DNA of 64,000 bases from CAVQDV01 sp963711375 (GCA_963711375.1 CAVQDV010000005.1:496001-560000), one strand, 5' to 3'; counted from the first letter of the stretch, positions 18,813 through 30,331 are shown. Numbers and translations are program-made. Notes: generated by a model from the letters alone, not told the origin.

Positions 18813-20048
18813 AGCCTTCCCACATCGTTTCCCACTTAACTGTAATTTTGGGACCTTAGCTGGCGGTCTGGGCTGTTTCCCTCTTCACGACGGACCTTAT
18901 CACCCGCCGTGTGTCTCCCATGCATGAACTTTCTGGTATTCGGAGTTTGCCTTGGGTTGGTAGGACGGGATGTCCCCCTAGCCAAAACAGTGCTCTACCC
19001 CCAGAAGTTTTACATGAGGCGCTACCTAAATAGCTTTCGAGGAGAACCAGCTATCTCCGAGCTTGATTAGCCTTTCACTCCTATCCACAATTCATCCGAT
19101 ACTTTTTCAACAGTACCCGGTTCGGGCCTCCAACCAGTGTTACCTGATCTTCACCCTGACCATGGATAGATCGCCCGGTTTCGGGTCTACTCCCAGCGAC
19201 TTATCGCCCTATTAAGACTCGATTTCTCTACGCCTCCCCTAGACGGTTAAGCTTGCCACTGAAAGTAACTCGCTGACCCATTATACAAAAGGTACGCCAT
19301 CACTCGGCCTAAGCCAAGCTCTGACTGCTTGTACGCATACGGTTTCAGGTTCTATTTCACTCCCCTAACAGGGGTTCTTTTCGCCTTTCCCTCACGGTAC
19401 TGGTTCACTATCGGTCAGTAAGTAGTATTTAGCCTTGGAGGATGGGCCCCCCATATTCAGTCAAGATAACACGTGTCCCGACCTACTCTTCGTTACCCAC
19501 CAATTATGAGCTTTAAAATACGGGGCTATCACCCGCTATGGCTGCACTTTCCAGAGCATTCTTTTAGAACATAAAAGGATTTAGTAACTGGGCTGTTCCG
19601 CGTTCGCTCGCCGCTACTGACGGAATCTCGGTTGATTTCTTTTCCTCTAGGTACTTAGATGTTTCAGTTCCCTAGGTTCGCTTCGTATACCTATGTATTC
19701 AGTATACGATAGTCTGCAAGCAGACTGGGTTTCCCCATTCGGACATCTCCGGGTCAAAGCTTATTTGCCAGCTCGCCGAAGCTTTTCGCAGGCTAACACG
19801 TCCTTCATCGCCTCTTACTGCCAAGGCATTCACCGTATGCGCTTATTCACTTGTCATACAACCTTGAATGATTCCAAACTTAGTTGTACGACTGTACTCA
19901 CGCTTGATAAAAACTTGAAGTTATTATTTCGCAATTATACCTTTTCACCAAATTGTTAAAGAGCAATGTGATTGAATCCACAAAATGAATTCAGATTAGA
20001 TCATCTTTATTAATGAGCTAATCTCAAGTCATTTTATTTAAAACTTTA

Positions 20049-20121
20049 TGGAGCCTGGGAGGATCGAACTCCCGACCCTCTGCGTGCAAGGCAGATGCTC
20101 TCCCAGCTGAGCTAAGGCCCC
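20049..20121 (-). tRNA. tRNA-Ala (TGC)
   Basis: 73 nt, GGGGCCTTAGCTCAGCTGGG at the 5' end, anticodon TGC in CTGCCTTGCACGCAG, and a T-arm GGGAGTTCGATCCTCCC. The acceptor stem pairs fully with one G-T. The 3' CCA is not encoded (TAA follows the discriminator A). It stands in the usual 16S-23S spacer position. Confidence 0.95.
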
Positions 20122-20137
20122 GAGTGTTTATATAAGT

Positions 20138-20214
<77 letters not shown>

Positions 20215-20275
20215 GAAAATTTGACTTTGAAAGACAGTTTGTGTGGACACGAATGTTGAAGTCTAATAACAAAGT

Positions 20276-21813
<1,538 letters not shown>

Positions 21814-21967
21814 TATTTTCGATTGACTACACAAGCTACAGTTCAACTGCAGACTTGAGTATATTTACATTTAATGGTTATTAAACTGTCTACACTCATG
21901 TCCACACAGACTGTCTTTCTTTCACATTGCCAAATTTTTAAAGAACGTTATCGAATCAAGAGTCGCC

Positions 21968-21995
21968 ATTCTACCGATCTGAGATTTAATGTCAA
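21968..21995 (-). promoter_or_regulatory. rRNA operon promoter
   Basis: On the minus strand TTGACA (21995-21990) and TAGAAT (21973-21968) are separated by 16 bp; the following GGCGACTC is a GC-rich discriminator of the type linked to stringent control. A boxA-like GTTCTTTAAAAATTTGG follows at about 21934-21950. The stretch 21814-22312 otherwise holds the hairpin element and palindromes, and no gene. Confidence 0.75.
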
Positions 21996-22020
21996 CACTA
22001 AAATGCAAATAATTTTAATA

Positions 22021-22250
22021 TATTTATTTTGGCTAAAAAATGGTCGAAATTGGCTCAAAATTTGCATTGCCTTTTGCTCTTGAACCGGCTGGGCAGGAGA
22101 GGGGCTTTCAAGACCGCGCACAAGTACATCCCTGTAGCGCTTCGCGTTCCGCCATCCTGGCTCCACACGATCTTGAAAGCCCCTCTCCTGCCCAGCCGGT
22201 TCAAGAGCCGTGCCAAAACAAGCGAATAATTTTTTAACCAAAATAAATGG
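22021..22250. repeat. MITE-like hairpin element upstream of the rRNA promoter
   Basis: About 230 bp. A perfect 38-bp inverted repeat (22076-22113 with 22171-22208; inner part CCGGCTGGGCAGGAGAGGGG) encloses a 57-nt loop. An outer inverted repeat, ATTTATTTTGG at 22022-22032 and CCAAAATAAAT at 22238-22248, extends into matching TAAAAAAT. No transposase. Terminal repeats plus small size suggest a non-autonomous mobile element, or a very strong attenuator-like hairpin. Confidence 0.65.
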
Positions 22251-22280
22251 GGGAGGAGGTCGGGGAGCAAGAAACCTACA

Positions 22281-22376
22281 TCTCCCCCCCCTCCCCCCTT
22301 GTGGGGAGAGTGTTAAGGATCCAAAGGAACTTCCTTCTTATCCCCTCTCCCCTTGCGGGAGAGGGTTACTGAGGGG
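22281..22376. repeat. Dispersed GC-rich palindrome, overlapping the tyrS 3' end
   Basis: A good copy at 22340-22376 (CCTCTCCCCTTGCGGGAGAGG core) and a degenerate one at 22281-22311. The good copy lies inside the tyrS reading frame. Confidence 0.8.
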
Positions 22377-23575
22377 TGTTTTGAAAGTGTGACTTTCGCA
22401 AACTTTCTTTTGCCGACTTGGATTAGATGGGTTTTTCCTACTGGAATTTGTAGGGCGGAATTTTCGATTTTTTCATTATCGATACGAACTGCGCCGGCGT
22501 TTACCATTCGGATACCATCGGAAGTGCTGCTTACTAGGTTTGCTGCCTTCAATATGTTGGCTATTCCTAAGTGAGCTTGCTCGGTGAAGAGCTCTTTTTC
22601 TTCTATGTTTTCTGGGATCGCGTGCTTTTGGAAACGATCTATGAAATTTTGGAGGGCTTTTTCTCCGGCTTGTTCGGTGTGGAAGCGGGTTACCAATTCC
22701 TTTGCCAACTCAAATTTTACGTCTCTCGGGTTTTTGCCCTGCCCTACTTCTGCGCGCCAGGTGTTGATCTCGTGGATCGAGCGTGAACTTAGTAATTCAA
22801 AATAGCGCCACATGAGTTCGTCCGAGATGGACATTACTTTTCCGAACATCTCGTCTGGAGCATCGGTGATACCTATATAATTGTTTAAAGATTTGGACAT
22901 CTTTTGAACGCCATCGAGTCCTTCGAGCAAGGGCATCGTTATAATAGTCTGCGGTCTGTGGCCTGCTTGCTTCTGCAATTCTCGGCCTACTAATAAGTTA
23001 AACTTTTGGTCAGATCCGCCCAACTCAACATCGGCTTTCATCTCTACAGAATCGTAGCCCTGCATTAAAGGGTAGAGAAATTCGTGGATGGCGATGGGCT
23101 GCTGCTGCGTGTAGCGTTTGTGAAAATCATCTCGCTCAAGCATGCGCGCTACGGTGTGTGATGCAGCTAATTTAATCACATCTACGGCTGTCATTTTCGC
23201 CGTCCACGTTGAATTAAACATGACTTGCGTATGATTTCGATCGAGAATTTTGAAGGCTTGATCGCGATAGGTTTCTGCATTTTTTAAGATCGTTTCTTTA
23301 TCGAGCGGCTTTCTGGTGGCACTTTTCCCAGAAGGATCACCAATCATGGCTGTAAAATCACCAACGAGAAATAAAATTTCATGGCCCAAATCCTGGAATT
23401 GTCGTAATTTTGTGAGCACGACAGCGTGACCTAAATGAATATCCGGAGCCGTGGGATCAAAGCCAAGCTTTATGCGAAGAGGCTTATTTTCCTGCAATTT
23501 TTGGAATAATTCGTCTTCGGGGAGCACTTCTACTGCACCACGCTTTATTATTTCGAGCATTTCTTTTGGATTCAT
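22313..23575 (-). CDS. tyrS: Tyrosyl-tRNA synthetase
   Basis: 420 aa from the ATG at 23575 (GGAG upstream; four further in-frame codons to 23587 are unlikely). Class I synthetase signatures HLGH (residues 47-50) and KMSKS (225-229) are present, then an S4-like RNA-binding tail (IRMVNAGAVRIDNEKI, HLIQVGKRKFAKVTL). The enzyme charges tRNA-Tyr. Odd: after KFAKVTLSKH the last residues (PSVTLSRKGRGDKKEVPLDP) are translated from an inserted palindromic repeat, so the natural C-terminus has been replaced or extended. It is divergent from mepM. Confidence 0.96.
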   Translation of the reverse strand: MNPKEMLEIIKRGAVEVLPEDELFQKLQENKPLRIKLGFDPTAPDIHLGHAVVLTKLRQFQDLGHEILFLVGDFTAMIGDPSGKSATRKPLDKETILKNAETYRDQAFKILDRNHTQVMFNSTWTAKMTAVDVIKLAASHTVARMLERDDFHKRYTQQQPIAIHEFLYPLMQGYDSVEMKADVELGGSDQKFNLLVGRELQKQAGHRPQTIITMPLLEGLDGVQKMSKSLNNYIGITDAPDEMFGKVMSISDELMWRYFELLSSRSIHEINTWRAEVGQGKNPRDVKFELAKELVTRFHTEQAGEKALQNFIDRFQKHAIPENIEEKELFTEQAHLGIANILKAANLVSSTSDGIRMVNAGAVRIDNEKIENSALQIPVGKTHLIQVGKRKFAKVTLSKHPSVTLSRKGRGDKKEVPLDP

Positions 23576-23737
23576 CAAAAACTCCAATCAGGACCTGGAA
23601 GGAGTTCCCATATTAACGGGAGCTCCTGAATCACGACAGTGTTGTTACAATTTGGGAGAAATATTTGCTAGACCGACTGCCGTGTTTTAGTTAGACTCCG
23701 TATGGTACGTGTTCTTGAACTGAAATGGAAGTTTTGC

Positions 23738-25069
23738 ATGGGATCTATAAAATTTTGGAAATTTATTACTTTTTCTTCACTCGCACTAACGGTACTTTTA
23801 CTCCTTATTTTTTGGATGAATAGTGCAAAAACAAAATCATCGGCGCTTGCGGAAAAGCCACCGGTGGCTGCACCTAATAAATCAGCAGCCATATTGGCAA
23901 AACCCGCCTCAAAATCCAGTGCGGCTTTAGCCCCTAAATTACCGCCGAAATTAATCATTTCTCCGGGACCTATGGCCCATAATGATGGATTTCTTGCGGC
24001 CACCGTAGTCGCTGGTGACTCATTAGCGAGCTTGTTTTTACGCATGAAATTGTCGTATTCCGATCTCATGAAAATCATGAAACTGCCAAAAATGAAACTC
24101 ATTTCAAATAAATTAAAAGCCAAGCAAGTTCTATTTTTTAAAATTGACGAGCACAAAGCGCTTCAAGCACTGAAAATGGAAATCGATTTGGCGAAAGATC
24201 TTTTGATCGAAAAAGAAGGACATCATTTTATTGAAAAAATTGTGAGCAAGCCGGTGACTTCTAATATCGTTTCTCGCGAAGGAAATGTGAAAGGGTCATT
24301 TGCAAGATCTGCGGGAGGCGCTGGATTAAATTCAGAGCTCACGAAGCAATTTATGCGTATTTTTCACGGCCAAATTAATTTTGCAAAAGATGTGCATGTC
24401 CGCGATCATTTTAATGTGCTTTACAAAGAATATTATGTCAACGGATATAAATATCATAATGGTGATATCGTCGCGGCTGAAATGATGATCAACCATCATC
24501 CGCATTATGCCTTCCTTTTTGACGCAAAAGGTCATCATGCTTATTTCGACGAAAACGGCCGCACGTTTAGCAAATCGCTCTTTATTATGCCTCCGGTTCA
24601 TTATTCTCACATCAGCGATTCTTTTACGTATCATCGCATGGATCCGGTTTTGCATGTCATACGCCCTCATTTAGGTATTGATTATGCGGCGGATCGTGGC
24701 ACACCGGTAAAATCGATTGGTGATGGCCAAGTGGCTTTTTCCGGGCGGGAACGTGGCTATGGCAATGCTGTCATTATTCAATATGGGAAAATATATAAAG
24801 CGCTCTATGGTCACCTTCAGCAGGCCGCTAGAGGCATTCATCGCGGCGCCTTCGTAAAACAAGGCCAAGTTATTGGATATGTAGGTTCAACTGGCTGGGC
24901 AACAGGTCCTCATGTTCATTTTGAAGTATACGTGAATGGCACACCCAAAAATCCACTCACTCTACATGCGGTCTCTAGCCAATCGGTTCCAAAACCTTTT
25001 TTAGCTCGATTTAAACATCGGGCGAGACAATTAATTGCGAAAATGAAATCCCATGAACGACACGCCTAA
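23738..25069 (+). CDS. mepM: Murein endopeptidase of the M23 family (MepM/OapA type)
   Basis: 443 aa from the ATG at 23738 (GGAAG six bases upstream; an in-frame ATG at 23702 would add 12 residues). A transmembrane anchor spans residues about 9-26, then an Ala/Pro/Lys-rich linker, a LysM/OapA-like segment (TVVAGDSLASLFLRM) and a C-terminal M23 metallopeptidase domain. Zinc ligands are visible: H311 and D315 in PHLGIDYAA, and H392-H394 in GPHVHFEV. It should cut peptide cross-links in the periplasm during wall growth. Its end overlaps anmK by 17 bp; tyrS / mepM / anmK is a usual gammaproteobacterial arrangement. Confidence 0.93.
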   Translation: MGSIKFWKFITFSSLALTVLLLLIFWMNSAKTKSSALAEKPPVAAPNKSAAILAKPASKSSAALAPKLPPKLIISPGPMAHNDGFLAATVVAGDSLASLFLRMKLSYSDLMKIMKLPKMKLISNKLKAKQVLFFKIDEHKALQALKMEIDLAKDLLIEKEGHHFIEKIVSKPVTSNIVSREGNVKGSFARSAGGAGLNSELTKQFMRIFHGQINFAKDVHVRDHFNVLYKEYYVNGYKYHNGDIVAAEMMINHHPHYAFLFDAKGHHAYFDENGRTFSKSLFIMPPVHYSHISDSFTYHRMDPVLHVIRPHLGIDYAADRGTPVKSIGDGQVAFSGRERGYGNAVIIQYGKIYKALYGHLQQAARGIHRGAFVKQGQVIGYVGSTGWATGPHVHFEVYVNGTPKNPLTLHAVSSQSVPKPFLARFKHRARQLIAKMKSHERHA

Positions 25070-26171
25070 AGAGTTTTATATTGGATTAATGTCGGGAACG
25101 AGTATGGATTCCATCGATGCCGCTTTAGTCGATTTTTCCGATAATAAATTAAAAATTTTAGCCACCCATCGGATACCTCTTCATGAGGGTTTGAAAAAAC
25201 AAATAGTGCAATTAATTCAAAATTCCATTTCACTAGCGCATTTTGGCGAAATTGATCGTAAACTTGGCCTATTATTTGCCGAAGCAGCACTTGGAATAAT
25301 ACATAAAAAATTAGTGCCCAAAGAACATATTGCGGCTATTGGTAGCCATGGTCAAACCATTTTTCACCAACCTTTTGGCGATCAGCCTTTTACAATGCAA
25401 ATTGGTGATCCCAATATTATTGCGGGAAAAACTGGCATTACCACCATCGCTGATTTTCGGCGAAAAGATATGGCGCTAGGTGGCCAAGGCGCCCCACTCG
25501 CTCCGGCTTTTCATGAATATTTATTTCGTGGAGAACAAGATTGCTTTGTGTTGAATATTGGTGGCATTGCAAATATCACCTATTTACCGGCAAAACCCTC
25601 TCATAATGTCATTGGCTTTGATACCGGCCCAGGAAACACTTTGCTGGATCAATGGTGCAAAATTCACAAAAATACCAATTTTGATAATCGCGGCGCTTGG
25701 GCGAAATCTGGAATAATAAATGAAAAATTACTGGCGCTGTGCTTGCAGGACCCTTATTTTTCAATACCGGCACCCAAAAGCACTGGACCAGAATATTTTA
25801 ACTTATCCTGGTTGAAAAAGCGTTTAATGAAAGTGAATTTATTCACGAAGTCAGAAGATGTCCAAGCTACACTCGTTGAATTAACGGCAAGAGCCATTGC
25901 TGATGCTATCGCTCCATTAAGTAAAAAAGCCCAGAAAATATGGGTCTGCGGCGGCGGCACCAAAAATTCCTTTTTAATGTCGCGAATACAGGAATTATGC
26001 AAACCAAAAATTGTCTTATCTTCCTCAGATTTTGGAGTCGATCCCGATTGGATGGAAGCCGCGGCCTTCGCCTGGCTCGCCAAACAAACCTTAGAACGAA
26101 AAACCAGCAACATCCCAGCCGTCACCGGCGCCAAGCAAAGCACCATTTTAGGCGGCATTTATTTCGCCTAA
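25053..26171 (+). CDS. anmK: Anhydro-N-acetylmuramic acid kinase
   Basis: 372 aa, normal length. GLMSGTSMDSIDAALVDF at the N-terminus is the AnmK phosphate-binding signature; GSHGQTIFH, NIGGIANITYL, GFDTGPGN and VCGGGTKNSFLM follow in the expected order. The cytosolic enzyme opens and phosphorylates anhydro-MurNAc recovered from wall turnover, which fits its coupling to the upstream murein hydrolase (17-bp overlap). Confidence 0.97.
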   Translation: MNDTPKEFYIGLMSGTSMDSIDAALVDFSDNKLKILATHRIPLHEGLKKQIVQLIQNSISLAHFGEIDRKLGLLFAEAALGIIHKKLVPKEHIAAIGSHGQTIFHQPFGDQPFTMQIGDPNIIAGKTGITTIADFRRKDMALGGQGAPLAPAFHEYLFRGEQDCFVLNIGGIANITYLPAKPSHNVIGFDTGPGNTLLDQWCKIHKNTNFDNRGAWAKSGIINEKLLALCLQDPYFSIPAPKSTGPEYFNLSWLKKRLMKVNLFTKSEDVQATLVELTARAIADAIAPLSKKAQKIWVCGGGTKNSFLMSRIQELCKPKIVLSSSDFGVDPDWMEAAAFAWLAKQTLERKTSNIPAVTGAKQSTILGGIYFA

Positions 26172-26175
26172 AGAA

Positions 26176-26219
26176 GGAGATAGGGACGCTGTTATAACAT
26201 TACAACAGCGTCCCTATCT
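26176..26219. terminator. Strong hairpin after anmK
   Basis: GATAGGGACGCTGTTATAAC and its near-perfect complement (ACAACAGCGTCCCTATC) form a stem of about 18 bp with a short loop, six bases after the anmK stop. No T tract follows, so it may act as an mRNA 3' stabiliser or a bidirectional terminator, or be a small repeat element. Confidence 0.6.
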
Positions 26220-26301
26220 CGGAAAGCCCGTGCCAAAGAAAACTCCTAAAATTCAAGCTATTTACGAATCTCTAAACCCGTAGCTTTTCAGATTCAGGGA
26301 T

Positions 26302-26329
26302 GTCCACTCTCCCCTTGCGGGAGAGGGGA
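26302..26329. repeat. Dispersed GC-rich palindrome
   Basis: CTCTCCCCTTGCGGGAGAGG core, in the gap between anmK and the ATPase pseudogene. Shorter than the other copies. Confidence 0.75.
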
Positions 26330-26418
26330 CAAGAGGTCCAGCGCAAAGAAAAACTTACATTTTCCGGGTGATTTTAATAATCCTTACGCTTTATTTTGTA
26401 TAGTGTTCTTATATCAGT

Positions 26419-27246
26419 TTAACCTTTAGGAATTGAAAGAGAATGAAGGGCATAATCTCGACTCGTAATAATGCGGCCTTTGATCCCTAATTCTTTTTCG
26501 GCTAAATTTAAGGCTCTTTGCTCTCGATCAGCTGTTTTTGGATCACTCATATCCCAAGTCACTTGAATCAATTCACGCTCACCGCTTCTGTCTACGGTTA
26601 CAAAATCGGTTTCAAATCCATCCTTGGTGTTGTAATAAAAAATCTCCCTTCCCTGACGCCGCAGATCCAAATAGACCTGGTTTTCCAGGAATTTGTTATA
26701 AAGATCTTTTATTTTTAGTGAAAATGCATTAACCAAACCATTGTCGATAGCATATATTTTATTAGGTGTCGTTTGCTGCGCTCTTGCAGACTCGGAATAC
26801 AGTCGTACGTTGAAAATCAAAAATGCATCTTCGAGAAAATCTACATAATTATATAAAGTTTCTCTACTGACTTTATAACCCTGGCTTTTAATATCGTTAT
26901 AGAATTTATTGATTGAAAATAGCGCCGCTGAATTAATAAGCATGGTTTTTGTCAAATATTTGAGAAGTGCAATATTCGAGATATTATGTCGTTCGATGAT
27001 GTCCTTGAGAATGACGGTTTCGACATAGCCCTGCAATGTTTCTCGCCACTCATGAGGCCGCATATGCTGAACAGCCGGAAAACCGCCCTTCGTAAAAAAG
27101 TCCAGCATCTGTTTATTTGCAACATCATAGACCTGTCTACCAAAGGGTGCTTTCGGAAGGGGTAATGGCTCTTGTCACGCCCTCGCGAGCTTGTTCAATG
27201 GCGTAAAATGATTCCTCTAGCAGGGTGGCAAGCAAATCTCTCATCA
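26419..27246 (-). pseudogene. Broken AAA ATPase with DUF4143-type C-terminus
   Basis: The intact 3' part (26419-27108, 229 codons) matches the C-terminal half of the AAA_14/DUF4143 ATPases: KGGFPAVQHMRP, VETVILKDIIERHNI, then LENQVYLDLRRQGREIFYYN and DFVTVDRSGERELIQV. Upstream, a short frame from ATG 27246 (MRDLLATLLEESFYAIEQAR) resembles a piece of the N-terminus and soon meets a stop. The ATP-binding Walker A and B region is missing, so the gene has lost most of its 5' half. Related but distinct ATPases occur at 37270-38727 and 58436-59094. Confidence 0.75.
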
Positions 27247-27356
27247 TGGGCCTCTTATCTTTTCTTCAAGAATACTATTGCACAATAGTTGTCCTGTATG
27301 AAAGATAACTTTTGATGATAACTTGTCTTATGAAGAAGACAAGTCAAATGAGGGAT

Positions 27357-28431
27357 TTAAAAACCCCCTGGAATTAAGCGAAAAAAATTAACGCCTTTTA
27401 GCGTGGGGTGATTTTTGAAACTTGCTAGATATTCCAAAAAATCGACTTCCAATACTTTGCCTTGTAGGCTGGTGGCGTGGCGGAAAATTAAATTATTTTC
27501 GCGATTAAAGACGAAGCCTAGATGTGAGACATTTAGATTTGTGCCTATTTTTTCTTGTAGGTTCCAATTTGGGCGGATCATTTGGGCTAGGCTTAGTTCT
27601 GGTAACATTTGGTGGAGGATATTATCACCCCTCACCCCAGCCCTCTCCTGCAAGGGGAGAGGGGGTAATGGTTCCTTCTCCCCGCCCTCGGGGCTAAGGG
27701 ATTCATGAAAAATATCTTCTAGTGAGATATATTTCATGGTGCTTTTTTCGGGTTTAAATTGATCTCCTAGTGCGTGAAGTTTGCTTAAAAGTTCTGTCTC
27801 TTTTTCCCGGGAAATTTTGTGAATTGACTTGATGGCGGAGAGGGGCTTATGTCGAAAAAAACTGCCTCGGTCGATTATTGCTTCTGCGATTTGCACTGGC
27901 ATTCCGAGTTGGTCTGTAATTTCTTCAATTATTCCTAGGTCTTCATTTTCTCGGTTCCAGTCGATGCTCATGAAGTGATGACGATTTTCGTAAATCGGTT
28001 TTGCATGTCGATAATTAATTTTTACAATGTTTTTTTTAAAATCTTCTAGGGTTTCTGACAGGCTTAAGGCTAGGACGGTGTTGACGTAGGTTACGCAGTC
28101 GAAAAAGTCTGTGCGGTAGAGTGGGTTTTGGTCGAATTCGCCCTTTTCGCCTTCGCCTAGGGCTCCGTCTAGGTATGGGCGATTTAAAAAAGCTTTGCTG
28201 AAGAAGTTTATTCTTTTGGTGATAGTCCTCTCTCTGGGCTTTTCCTGAGAGGGGGGAGGGGATTCTGGAATACCCCTCACCCTAACCCTAACCCTCTCCC
28301 GCAAGGGGAGAGGGGATAATGAGTCCCCTTCGCTTGTAAGGTGAGGGGATAATGGCTCCCCCTCACTTATAAGGGGGGGGGGATAATGCCAATAGCTTGG
28401 AAATCTCTTCGTCGAAATTCGCTTTATTCAT
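27357..28431 (-). CDS. DUF1460-like (NlpC/P60-type) protein, repeat-invaded and frameshifted at its 5' end
   Basis: The recognisable core is FLNRPYLDGALGEGEKG, then PLYRTDFFDCVTYVNTVLAL, with the Cys of DCVTYV the likely catalytic residue, as in DUF1460 proteins related to wall amidases or peptidases. The natural start is probably ATG 28431 (MNKANFDEEISKLLALS), which overlaps the GGDEF-EAL stop by 8 bp. From there the frame runs into ten consecutive G bases (plus strand 28373-28382); with nine, it would stay open through a palindromic repeat into the core. As read it shifts and stops, and translation could only start inside the repeat (ATG 28304). A second repeat copy is inserted in frame (PLPPLPLQERAGVRG). 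Phase variation, decay or a sequencing error could explain the shift. Confidence 0.65.
27627..27668. repeat. Dispersed GC-rich palindrome inside a coding sequence
   Basis: CCCCTCACCC then CTCTCCTGCAAGGGGAGAG, in frame within the DUF1460-like gene, adding about 15 residues without a stop codon. Confidence 0.8.
28272..28385. repeat. Dispersed palindrome with tandem derivatives and a G10 tract
   Basis: One full copy (28272-28318) followed by two partial, tandem-like copies of its end (AATGAGTCCCCTTCGCTTG, AATGGCTCCCCCTCACTTA), ending in ten G bases at 28373-28382. All lie in the 5' part of the DUF1460-like gene. Confidence 0.75.
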
Positions 28432-30298
28432 GATCTTTTATAAATTTTTCGAGCTTATCGGCGGCTAAGGGTCTCGAAATAAAATAGCCTTGTGCGCGAT
28501 CGCAGCCGGCATTTTTCAGGAAATTCAATTGATCTTCTGTTTCCACCGCCTCCGCCAAAGAGCAAAGACCAAGTTGACGTGCGAGATTAATAATAATCTG
28601 CACCATTTTATTGGATTCTTCATTCGTATTAATTTTTTGAATATATCGATTGGCGATTTTTAGAGTGGATACAGGCAAGGAATTAATTTGCTCGAGAGAA
28701 TGAAAACCCGTGCCAAAATCATCCAGCGAGGCCGCGCCCCCGAGGCTTGCAATATGCTGCAACACCTTCACAGTACTCGCCTCATCTTGAACCAGGGCCT
28801 TTTCAGTAACATCAAACTCCACATCTTGATAACGCAAATTATTTTTTGCCAAATGCTCACTAATGCATTGCGTTAATTGAGTATCATGAAATTGCGCAGG
28901 CGATAAATTGATCGAGACTTTAAAAGTATTTTTAATATTCGAATTACGCCAAAGGCCTAATTGCGAAAGGGCCTGCAAAATAACCCATCGCCCAATTTCC
29001 AGAATATATCCCGTGCGTTCCGCTAATTGCAAAAATTCGGCGGGATTAATGATACCTAATTGTGGATGGTGCCAACGCAATAGGGCTTCCACCGCCACTA
29101 TTTTCCCACTCGCTAATTCTACGATAGGTTGATAAACCAACCTAAATTGCTGTTCTTTTAACGCATTGGTGAGATCACTTTCCAAATGCAGGCGTTCTAA
29201 ATGACGACCACATAATTCATCCGTTGCAAATTGAAATAGGTTTTTGCCCAGTTTTTTGGCACTTTGCAAAGCAATATCGGCATTCTTTAAAAGTGTCGCA
29301 ACATTTTCCCCATTCATGGGATATTCGGAAATTCCGATCGATACCGTTAATTTTATTTTAGCCTCGCCTATTAAAAAGGGCTCGTTCATCGCCTCGATGA
29401 GTTTTCGGGCCACTATGGAAAGATCTGCCGTTTTTTTATGATCGGTGGCAATAATGGAAAAATTATCGCCCCCAGCTCGAGCCAAGCAATCTTCCATGCG
29501 AATCATTTTCATCAAACGTACGGCCACTTGCCTTAGTAATTGATCTCCCACTAAATACCCATAATTTTCATTCACGGATTTAAAATTATTAATATCGAGC
29601 GACAGAACCCCTAGGCGAGTTTTTCGACGCTTCGCAAAGGCCACATAGCGCTTTAACGCGAGCTCAAACATTGCAGAATTGTCGAGAGATGTCAGAGGAT
29701 CTCGATAAATTAAAAGTTTTAATTTGGCTTCTTGTTCGCGCAATTTATTTTGAAGCTTGGCATTTTCCATCATTAAAAAATTATCAACGAGCTGAAAAAG
29801 TGGCGTCGTTTTTTTGGCTTCTTTGGCAAGATCCACTTCGCCTTTTTCAATAGCCTCGAACATTTCATTTAAAATATAACGTTCACCGTGCAATTCACTC
29901 AGAAGATTTTTTCGATCAATGGTATTGCGAATCACTCGCTCTAAACCTTTGCCCGTAATTTGAGATCGATTAATAAAATCCTGAACGCCTATTTGCAATA
30001 ATTCACTTTCAAATTCGGCCGTCTTTTCGTCACCTAAAATCATCACCGAGGTCATGGGATAATCGCTCACCAACTGCTCGAGAGTGTCGCGTACATTTTC
30101 TTGAAGTGAGTCGAGGTCGAGCAACAATATATCCATGTTGTCTCGCGACATCTTTTGACGAGCGCCTAAAACGGTGTCGGCACTATTAAACTCAAACTGA
30201 GCAATGTCGACCGATGAAATCAGCTTCAGAAGCAAACTCGTGTCTTGTGCATTTGGCTGCAGAAGCAAAACCTTAATGGGATTATTTTCATAACGCAT
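28424..30298 (-). CDS. GGDEF-EAL protein with receiver-like N-terminus
   Basis: 624 aa. Residues about 8-125 look like a response-regulator receiver fold (VLLLQPN, ILLLDLDSL), then a short linker helix, a GGDEF domain (about 195-355) and an EAL domain (about 368-620). The cyclase motif reads GGDNF (276-280), so its second acidic residue is lost and cyclase activity is doubtful. The EAL domain keeps EAL (404-406), NLSP, DDFGTG (526-531) and AQGYFISRP, although the usual KID is KIAN. The likely role is c-di-GMP hydrolysis, possibly tuned by GTP binding to the dead cyclase. It follows a LuxR-type gene by 33 bp and overlaps the next gene by 8 bp. Confidence 0.92.
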   Translation of the reverse strand: MRYENNPIKVLLLQPNAQDTSLLLKLISSVDIAQFEFNSADTVLGARQKMSRDNMDILLLDLDSLQENVRDTLEQLVSDYPMTSVMILGDEKTAEFESELLQIGVQDFINRSQITGKGLERVIRNTIDRKNLLSELHGERYILNEMFEAIEKGEVDLAKEAKKTTPLFQLVDNFLMMENAKLQNKLREQEAKLKLLIYRDPLTSLDNSAMFELALKRYVAFAKRRKTRLGVLSLDINNFKSVNENYGYLVGDQLLRQVAVRLMKMIRMEDCLARAGGDNFSIIATDHKKTADLSIVARKLIEAMNEPFLIGEAKIKLTVSIGISEYPMNGENVATLLKNADIALQSAKKLGKNLFQFATDELCGRHLERLHLESDLTNALKEQQFRLVYQPIVELASGKIVAVEALLRWHHPQLGIINPAEFLQLAERTGYILEIGRWVILQALSQLGLWRNSNIKNTFKVSINLSPAQFHDTQLTQCISEHLAKNNLRYQDVEFDVTEKALVQDEASTVKVLQHIASLGGAASLDDFGTGFHSLEQINSLPVSTLKIANRYIQKINTNEESNKMVQIIINLARQLGLCSLAEAVETEDQLNFLKNAGCDRAQGYFISRPLAADKLEKFIKDHE

Positions 30299-30331
30299 AG
30301 CAAGCCTACCCTTCCAATGGACCTGACCCTA

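Noticed and set aside
21948..22270. Overlapping frames of 65-97 codons in the hairpin element
   Set aside because: They arise from the 38-bp inverted repeat read in several frames and have no ribosome sites.
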